Assembly (NCBI GenBank): GCA_900541245.1
Contig: UQIS01000004.1
Coordinates: forward strand, 10,581-74,580
Length of the DNA stretch: 64,000 nt
Direction of reading: 5' to 3'
From: an uncultured Collinsella sp.
Lineage (GTDB): Bacteria; Actinomycetota; Coriobacteriia; Coriobacteriales; Coriobacteriaceae
Shown: in pieces, positions 58,417 through 64,000 of the stretch
How the letters are laid out: each line of letters opens with the position of its first letter
Position numbering within the stretch: position 1 is the stretch's first letter
The notes under the pieces: model-generated
The model's database searches: none
What the model saw: the letters and a program-made list of their open reading frames with translations, nothing else
What the model was told of the DNA's origin: nothing
Program-made: the position numbers and the translations under genes

Positions 58417-59676
58417 ATGAAATACACCAAGCTCGAGCGTAACTGGGTTATGTATGATGTGGGCAATTCGGCCCTCGTGCTGCTCAATACCTCGGTGGTG
58501 CCCATTTACTTTAACGCCATCAATACCGGCGCTTCCTCGGCCGACCTGGTGGTCGCCTGGGGCAATGCGCAGACGATCGCCTCACTGGTCATCGCCATGC
58601 TCATGCCCATTCTGGGCGCACTTGCCGACTACGCTGGCAACAAAATCAAGTTCTTCTTGGGCTTTTTCCTCACGGGCCTGGTTCTTTGCCTGGCGCAGGC
58701 TATCCCAATGTCCGCCATGGCATTTTTGACCGTGTACGTGCTGTGCACCATCGGCCTTAACTCTTCTATGACGTTCTACGACGCCATGCTGCCCGACATT
58801 ACCACCGACGAGCGCATGGACGCCGTGTCCAGCTCGGGCTATGCCTGGGGCTATATCGGTTCCACCGTGCCGTTCGTCATCTGCCTGGCGCTCATCATGG
58901 GTGGCCCCGCTCTTGGCGTCCCTACCATGCTGGCAACGCGTCTGTCGTTTATCATCACTGGTGCCTGGTGGCTCATCTTTACCCTGCCGCTCATTCGCAC
59001 CTATAAGCAAAAGTACGGTCGCGAGCGCGGTCCCGAGGACACCATCGGCCACATCGTGGGCGGTGTGTTCTCCGAGGTCGGACACACCATGCGCGAGATC
59101 GCCCACAACAAGACCGTGCTGGTCTACATGATCGCGTTCTTCTTCTATATCGACGGTGTGCACACGGTCATTTCCATGGCCACCAGTTACGGATCGGCCT
59201 TGGGCATCGATTCGACGCAGCTGGTGCTTGCGCTGCTCGTTACGCAGTTCGTGGCCTTTCCATCCGCCATCATCTACGGCAAGCTCGCCGGACGCGTGGG
59301 CACGCTCAACATGATCCTGGTGGCGGTTGCCGCCTACATGGGCATTGTGCTGTTCGCCGCGTTCTTCCTAAAGACCGCCTTTGAATTCTGGGTGCTTGCC
59401 ATTATGGTCGGCCTGTTCCAGGGCGGCGTGCAGGCGCTCAGCCGTAGCTACTTTGGCCGCATTATCCCCAAGGATAAGTCCAACGAGTACTACGGCTTCT
59501 TTGACATCTTTGGTCGTTATGCAAGCGTTATGGGCACCTTCCTGGTGTCGGTCGTCACCTCGCTGACCGGCAACCCGTCGCTGGGCGTCCTTTCCATTGG
59601 CGTGCTGCTGATCGTTGGCTTTATGCTGCTGGTCCGCCTGTCCCGCATGACTCGGGCGGCAGAGCATGCCGCATAG
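58417..59676 (+). CDS. MFS transporter, Atg22/UMF1 family
   Basis: Integral membrane protein of 419 residues with about 12 transmembrane segments. The N-terminal ERNWVMYDVGNSALVLL and MLMPILGALADYAGNKI match the UMF1 family of the major facilitator superfamily, as does LSRSYFGRIIPKDKSNEYYGF in the C-half. Members are often amino-acid effluxers; the substrate here is unknown. GAAGGG lies 12 bases before the ATG. Confidence 0.88.
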   Translation: MKYTKLERNWVMYDVGNSALVLLNTSVVPIYFNAINTGASSADLVVAWGNAQTIASLVIAMLMPILGALADYAGNKIKFFLGFFLTGLVLCLAQAIPMSAMAFLTVYVLCTIGLNSSMTFYDAMLPDITTDERMDAVSSSGYAWGYIGSTVPFVICLALIMGGPALGVPTMLATRLSFIITGAWWLIFTLPLIRTYKQKYGRERGPEDTIGHIVGGVFSEVGHTMREIAHNKTVLVYMIAFFFYIDGVHTVISMATSYGSALGIDSTQLVLALLVTQFVAFPSAIIYGKLAGRVGTLNMILVAVAAYMGIVLFAAFFLKTAFEFWVLAIMVGLFQGGVQALSRSYFGRIIPKDKSNEYYGFFDIFGRYASVMGTFLVSVVTSLTGNPSLGVLSIGVLLIVGFMLLVRLSRMTRAAEHAA

Positions 59677-59790
59677 GAGCGAGCGGCTATTGTGCCTGTC
59701 CACGGTACTCTTTTGGGGTTATCCGCAATAAACATTGCGACTTGCGAGCAATGATTTGCCCAAGTGGGTATGATGGAATCAGCTAGGTCG

Positions 59791-59826
59791 CGGGGCGTCG
59801 CCTGTGTTTGGCGGCGTCCCGTTTTT
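59791..59826 (+). terminator. Terminator before the glycosyltransferase gene
   Basis: The 12-base stem CGGGGCGTCGCC / GGCGGCGTCCCG (two G-T pairs) with a seven-base loop is followed by TTTTT. It ends 21 bp before the glycosyltransferase start, so it is either a terminator for the MFS gene or a leader attenuator. Confidence 0.75.
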
Positions 59827-59847
59827 GTGTTGCAGGGAGGGTAAGGC

Positions 59848-61035
59848 ATGAACGCCACGGTCGTGATTCCAACGTATTGGGCGGGCGATGACGCTTGCGC
59901 AAACGCCCCTGGCACCTATGATCATTCGACGCGACTCAACGCCGACAATCCCGAACTCGACCGCTGCCTGGCCTCGCTTGAGCAGGTACGTGACATCCCG
60001 CGCATCATCCTTTTGGTGGTCTGTCCCGTTTCTGCCACAGCCGATGTGTCGCTGCGCGTGCGCGAGATTGTCGACGCGCATCCCACGCTCAAGGTCACCG
60101 TTGTCACCAACACCCAGGCCTCGCGCATCGCAGACCGGGTTGCTCAGATCGCGCCCAAGGGTTCGGGCGAGTGCGTGAGCCTGCGAGGCTACGGTGCCAT
60201 CCGCAACATGGGGCTAGCCTGTGCCGCTGTGCTGGGGCATGACGCGGTTATCTTTTTGGATGACGATGAGACTGTCATCGACGCCGACTTTATGAAGCGC
60301 GCGACCTATGCGTTGGGGCAGCAGACGCGTCAGGGCTTGCCGATCTTGGTCAAGAGCGGCTATTTCTACGATCGCGACGGCTCGCCGCTGGCTCCCACGG
60401 ACAAGGCGGGCATCTGCCATCGTTGGTGGACCAAGCGCATCGAGTTCAACCGTTGGATGAAAAAGGCGCTCTCGGGCACCCGCATCTCGCGCTCCAACTA
60501 CGTGTGCGGCGGCCTGATGGCCCTGCACGCCCGCGCCTTTACGCGTGTGGCCTTTGACCCGTTTATCACCCGCGGCGAGGACTTGGATTATCTCTTTAAC
60601 ATGCGCATGTTTGGCTACGACGTGTGGTTCGATAACGAGTGGACCGTGCGCCATCTGCCTCCGGAGTCCGAAAAGCGCTCACCGCGCTTTATGCAGGATG
60701 TATACCGTTGGTACTACGAACGGGCCAAGTTGACATTCGCCGCGCATCAAAAGGAGCTCATTCCCGTTACGGCGGCATCGCTCATGCCCTACCCGGGCCC
60801 GTGGATTTCGCGCGAGCTCGACGACCGCGTGCGCAAGACCGCTATGGTCCGCAGCGTGTTTACCCGTGAGCATGAGGGCTACCTGCGCATTTGGCGCCAC
60901 GGTATCGGCGAGGCAAAGGCCTATGCGCGCCAAAACGCTGCAAGCTACCTGCGTTTCCAGAGCTTTTGGCCCAAGATCATGGACGGGCTTTGGCGTGACG
61001 CACAACTGATCAGTATCCTGGAGGGGGCCGAATGA
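59848..61035 (+). CDS. Glycosyltransferase family 2-like protein
   Basis: Protein of 395 residues. An N-terminal GT-A fold (about 1-260) begins NATVVIPTYWAGDD and contains the metal-binding FLDDDETV; a later RGEDLDYLFNMRMFGYD segment resembles the catalytic ED motif of the family. There is no obvious membrane helix. GGGAGG lies upstream of the ATG. Its stop overlaps the start of the next histidine kinase by four bases, so it is translationally coupled with a LytS/LytTR pair, suggesting cell-envelope glycan modification under that system's control. Acceptor is unknown. Confidence 0.75.
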   Translation: MNATVVIPTYWAGDDACANAPGTYDHSTRLNADNPELDRCLASLEQVRDIPRIILLVVCPVSATADVSLRVREIVDAHPTLKVTVVTNTQASRIADRVAQIAPKGSGECVSLRGYGAIRNMGLACAAVLGHDAVIFLDDDETVIDADFMKRATYALGQQTRQGLPILVKSGYFYDRDGSPLAPTDKAGICHRWWTKRIEFNRWMKKALSGTRISRSNYVCGGLMALHARAFTRVAFDPFITRGEDLDYLFNMRMFGYDVWFDNEWTVRHLPPESEKRSPRFMQDVYRWYYERAKLTFAAHQKELIPVTAASLMPYPGPWISRELDDRVRKTAMVRSVFTREHEGYLRIWRHGIGEAKAYARQNAASYLRFQSFWPKIMDGLWRDAQLISILEGAE

Positions 61036-62375
61036 TCGACCGCCGCGCCCAGCGCGATAGTTCAATATCAATCTTTCGCATCATTGCCGTTGCCTGCGCC
61101 ATTTGCGTGCTGGTGTACTTTATTTTTGCCTTGGTGACCGGTATCGAGCCGATCGCCACGGTGATTGCCTGCGCGCTGCTGTGCATCTTTCTGTGCATCT
61201 TTATCTTTTTGACGCTCAATCCCGATTCGGTGCGCTCCCAGTACACCGAGGAGACGCTCTCGGTGGCCTCGGCCATGCTCGAGGACATTAAGGGCGGTCT
61301 GACGCAGGAGTCGGCGCGTTTGGTGTGCCGGCGCATTTTGCCCGAGACGCGCGCCATGACGGTGGCCATCACCGACGAGGGCAACGTGCTTGCCTGCGCG
61401 GGAGAGTTTGAGGAAAAACTACTGCCAGATTCTCCCATCCACACGCTTGCCACACGCTACGTTATCGAACATGGCATCGTGCAGTCGTTCAACCGTATGG
61501 TGGATGTCGTGGGCTCGGACGGCTCGCACAACCAAGTTCCCGCCGGCATTATCGCCCCCATCAAGGTGGGCGATCGTACCGTCGGCACGCTCAAGTTCTA
61601 CTACAAGACCCCGCGCGCCGTCGACCGTACCCAGTACGCGCTTGCCTCGGGCTTTGCCGAGATCTTGTCCACGCAGCTCGCCATCCACGAGCTCGAGGTG
61701 CAAAAGGAACTCACGGCGCGCGCCGAGGTGCGTGCGCTGCAAGCGCAGATTAACCCGCACTTCCTGTTCAACACGCTGAACACCATTGCATCGTTTACGC
61801 GCACCGACCCGCTGCGGGCCCGCGAACTACTTCGTGAGTTCTCATCGTTCTATCGCGCCACGCTCGACAACTCGGGATCGCTCATTCCGGTCTCGCGCGA
61901 GGTCGCACAGACCAAGCGCTACCTTACCTTTGAGAAGGCCCGCTTTGGCGAGGACCGCGTGCTTGCGACGTTCGATGTGTCCGAGGACGTGGAAGATACG
62001 CTGGTGCCGGCGTTCGTGATCCAGCCGATTGTCGAGAACGCCGTGCGTCATGGTATGGGCGATGACGACGCCCTGAGGATCGACGTGACCGTTCACCAAG
62101 ACGGCGAGGATGCAATCTTGATTGCCGTGGCCGATAATGGCGTGGGCATGGATGAGGGTACCGCCGCCAGACTGTTTGACGAACGCTCTGCCCGTCCCGA
62201 CGCCAGCTCTCCCCAGGGTGGCGGCGCCGGTGTGGCCATGCACAATATTTCGGAGCGCATCCATCGCTTTTATGGGCCGCACTCCTATACGCGTGTCGAA
62301 TCGGCGCCGGGCAAGGGCACCAAAGTGCTCCTTCATCTTGATTTGTCAGAGAGCATCTTTGACATTCAAGAGTAA
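61032..62375 (+). CDS. LytS-type sensor histidine kinase
   Basis: Membrane sensor of 447 residues with two N-terminal transmembrane helices (about 15-65), a GAF-like region (about 80-220), phosphoacceptor His243 in INPHFLFNT and an ATPase domain (PIVENAVRHG, VADNGVGMD, GVAMHN). It overlaps the glycosyltransferase stop. It is a clear paralogue of the kinase at 55120-56505, sharing the segment order and the region YALASGFAEILSTQLA. Its regulator follows 72 bp later. Confidence 0.88.
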   Translation: MIDRRAQRDSSISIFRIIAVACAICVLVYFIFALVTGIEPIATVIACALLCIFLCIFIFLTLNPDSVRSQYTEETLSVASAMLEDIKGGLTQESARLVCRRILPETRAMTVAITDEGNVLACAGEFEEKLLPDSPIHTLATRYVIEHGIVQSFNRMVDVVGSDGSHNQVPAGIIAPIKVGDRTVGTLKFYYKTPRAVDRTQYALASGFAEILSTQLAIHELEVQKELTARAEVRALQAQINPHFLFNTLNTIASFTRTDPLRARELLREFSSFYRATLDNSGSLIPVSREVAQTKRYLTFEKARFGEDRVLATFDVSEDVEDTLVPAFVIQPIVENAVRHGMGDDDALRIDVTVHQDGEDAILIAVADNGVGMDEGTAARLFDERSARPDASSPQGGGAGVAMHNISERIHRFYGPHSYTRVESAPGKGTKVLLHLDLSESIFDIQE

Positions 62376-62447
62376 AATAAAAGGCTACGGGCTCAACGTC
62401 ATGCGATGGATGCCCGGCGTAGTTAGTTGACGAAAGGTTTTATCCCT

Positions 62448-63164
62448 ATGCTGCGTGCGATGATTGTGGATGATGAGGCGCCGGCTCGCTCGGAGCTTCG
62501 CTTCCTGCTCGAGCAAACGGGCAAGATCGGCACGATTACGGAGGCGTCGAGCGTCCGCTCCGCCATCGAGATGCTTATGGAAAGTCGCGTGGATGTCGTG
62601 TTTCTCGATATCTCGATGCCCGGTGCCTCGGGCCTGCAACTTGCCGAGGCGCTGCATAAGCTCAAAAATCCGCCGGCGATCGTGTTTGTGACTGCGTATA
62701 GTGACCATGCGGTCGAGGCATTCGACGTGGATGCCGTCGATTATCTGATGAAGCCGGTCGAGGAAGCTCGCTTGGATCGCGCGATCGAGAAGGTCATGCA
62801 ACGCACCAAGCCGGTTACGGACAGCAAGGTGACCATCGAGCGTATCCCGGTGGAAAAGGGCGGCCGCAAGGTGCTCATTCCCGTGGACGACATTCGCTTT
62901 ATCATGGCCAAGGACGATTACTCCTGCATCTATACCGTCGATGATCGCTTTTTGTCGACGACCTCGCTGGCGCAGTTTGAGGCCAAGCTCTGCGACTTTG
63001 GCTTCTTTCGTGTTCACCGCCGCTATATCGTCAACTTGGCGTGCGTCACGGATGTGGAGACGGTGCCCTCGGGCGCCATCCAGCTGGGCATTACGGGCGT
63101 CGACGAACGCGTGCCGGTTTCGCGCCGCCGCGTCGTGCCGCTCAAGAAGGCCTTGAGTCTCTAG
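62448..63164 (+). CDS. LytTR-family response regulator
   Basis: Regulator of 238 residues. The receiver domain (about 1-120) has phosphoacceptor Asp54 in VVFLDISMPG, an acidic pair in IVDDEAP and the conserved Lys in LMKPVEE; the LytTR domain (about 140-238) includes VLIPVDDIRFIMAKDDY and RVHRRYIVNLACV. The ATG at 62448 follows GAAAGG; the frame is open seven codons earlier. It is a paralogue of the regulator at 56544. Confidence 0.92.
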   Translation: MLRAMIVDDEAPARSELRFLLEQTGKIGTITEASSVRSAIEMLMESRVDVVFLDISMPGASGLQLAEALHKLKNPPAIVFVTAYSDHAVEAFDVDAVDYLMKPVEEARLDRAIEKVMQRTKPVTDSKVTIERIPVEKGGRKVLIPVDDIRFIMAKDDYSCIYTVDDRFLSTTSLAQFEAKLCDFGFFRVHRRYIVNLACVTDVETVPSGAIQLGITGVDERVPVSRRRVVPLKKALSL

Positions 63165-63170
63165 CACACT

Positions 63171-63221
63171 GGCCCCGCAGCCCTGTAGACCCATCGTCTG
63201 CGGAGCCGTGGGGCCTTTTTT
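63171..63221 (+). terminator. Terminator of the second LytS/LytTR unit
   Basis: GGCCCC and GGGGCC form the base of a longer hairpin with an inner CGCAG/CTGCG pair, followed by TTTTTT. It lies six bases after the regulator stop. Confidence 0.8.
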
Positions 63222-63260
63222 GTATGTATCTGCCGAATCGTTTTTTGCGGAAGGGATCCC

Positions 63261-63728
63261 ATGAACAGTGCAAGCGCCAAGCGTATCGACATCATCTCGG
63301 ACACCCACGGCTATTTATCGCCTGCGCTCTTGGACGAGCTTGAGGGCGCAGACCTGATCATCCACGCCGGCGACCTCACGTCGGAGATGGACTACGAGCA
63401 CCTATGCACCATCGCCCCCGTGCGGGCCGTACTGGGCAACAACGATTACTACCGCGACTACGGCCCCGATGTAGACCGTCTTGCGCTCTTTACCTACGAA
63501 GGCCTTAAATTCGCCGTAGCCCACTACCGCGAAGACCTTCCGGTGGGATCCGTAGACGTAGCCATCAACGGCCACACCCACGTAACCAAAGAAGCCCAAG
63601 TGGGCCGCTGCTTAGTCCTCAACCCGGGCAGCGCCAGCTACCCCAGAGGCACCCGAGGCCCCACCATGGCCAGAATGCTCGTAAAAGACGGCAAGATCAT
63701 AAGCACCAAGTTTATTGACCTAGACTAA
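63261..63728 (+). CDS. YfcE/MJ0936-type metallophosphoesterase
   Basis: Phosphodiesterase of 155 residues. All dinuclear-metal motifs are visible: DIISDTHG, IHAGDLTSE, LGNNDYY, INGHTHV and the C-terminal LNPGS. This small class hydrolyses generic phosphodiesters in vitro; the natural substrate is unknown. GGAAGGGA lies about six bases before the ATG. It is monocistronic, ended by a bidirectional terminator. Confidence 0.92.
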   Translation: MNSASAKRIDIISDTHGYLSPALLDELEGADLIIHAGDLTSEMDYEHLCTIAPVRAVLGNNDYYRDYGPDVDRLALFTYEGLKFAVAHYREDLPVGSVDVAINGHTHVTKEAQVGRCLVLNPGSASYPRGTRGPTMARMLVKDGKIISTKFIDLD

Positions 63729-63736
63729 CCGCAACA

Positions 63737-63772
63737 AAAACGGGGGATGTAAAACCGCATCTCCCGTTTTTT
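63737..63772. terminator. Bidirectional terminator after the phosphodiesterase
   Basis: AAAACGGG / CCCGTTTT with an inner GATG/CATC pair; A-run on one side, T-run on the other. Confidence 0.85.
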
Positions 63773-63946
63773 ATGAGCCAAAGGTCGAGTTTCAACAAGA
63801 ATAATCAGACCAATCCCACCGCGGAGAACGGGGACCTCGAGCCGCGGAAGCGGCGAGGAGCAAGAACTGTTTGGACAATGTGACGGCAGGGAGGGTCTCC
63901 GGGGCTGAGGGCGGGGGTTAAGTTTGTCGCGAGTTCCGCACGCAAA

Positions 63947-63969
63947 GGAAAGCACTTAATGTGCTTTCC
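63947..63969. other. Hairpin near the window end
   Basis: GGAAAGCAC and GTGCTTTCC are perfect nine-base complements with a five-base loop TTAAT. No T-run follows. No gene is seen from 63729 to the window end. Confidence 0.4.
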
Positions 63970-64000
63970 GTCTTGCGCAGGACTGTAGAGCAGCAAACTT

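Overview
The window is about 64 kb of a high-G+C, Gram-positive, actinobacterial-type chromosome. The best guess is a Collinsella-like member of the Coriobacteriia, a gut anaerobe. This is inferred from gene content: an actinobacterial FHA/PknB/PstP division cluster, pyruvate:ferredoxin oxidoreductase, an arginine deiminase operon, several sugar PTS genes and LytTR-type regulators. No rRNA, tRNA, CRISPR array or complete insertion sequence was seen.

Layout. 0-5 kb: a sugar PTS permease, a DeoR regulator, an allulose/ribulose-phosphate 3-epimerase, RpiB and a LacI regulator, with repeated palindromic operators matching between the epimerase and lacI promoters. 5-16.5 kb (minus strand): a cell-wall/division signalling operon (Ser/Thr kinase, FhaA, FhaB, PP2C phosphatase, a single-polypeptide RodA/FtsW-transpeptidase fusion, PASTA kinase PknB). 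16.5-24.7 kb: dnaX, ybaB, recR and a second kinase/FHA operon. 24.7-31.5 kb: a lower-G+C accessory island lying between an intact FHA gene and a truncated second copy of its 3' end. It holds methyltransferase debris, an ABC exporter and, on the minus strand, a compact peptide-maturation operon: a radical SAM/SPASM enzyme, two previously uncalled small precursor genes that both start (M/V)KHIHP and are rich in Cys-Xn-Asp motifs, and a 35-residue membrane peptide. 31.9-35.4 kb: nifJ. 36-44.3 kb: arginine deiminase locus with two different arcA genes, arcD, arcB, two near-identical arcC genes and an XRE/S24 regulator. 44.7-50.2 kb: a cellobiose/beta-glucoside PTS operon whose EIIC is broken by one amber codon. 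50.7-63.7 kb: a secreted C39-like protease, an amino-acid permease with an amidohydrolase, two LytS/LytTR two-component pairs, a phospholipase-C-like protein, an MFS transporter, a glycosyltransferase and a phosphodiesterase.

The most interesting system is the accessory island. The radical SAM enzyme has an exact SPASM cysteine pattern and resembles SCIFF/ranthipeptide maturases. The two peptides share a leader start and a six-cysteine core in which nearly every Cys is followed two to five residues later by Asp, as expected for Cys-to-Asp thioether (ranthipeptide, freyrasin-like) chemistry. The exporter on the opposite strand has no peptidase domain. Chemistry and activity are inferences; the genes themselves are directly readable.

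Other points of note: dispersed GGGGAC-type intergenic repeats, a perfect 19-bp hairpin in front of the exporter, a nested inverted repeat after nifJ, and candidate operators for the DeoR, LacI and arginine regulators.
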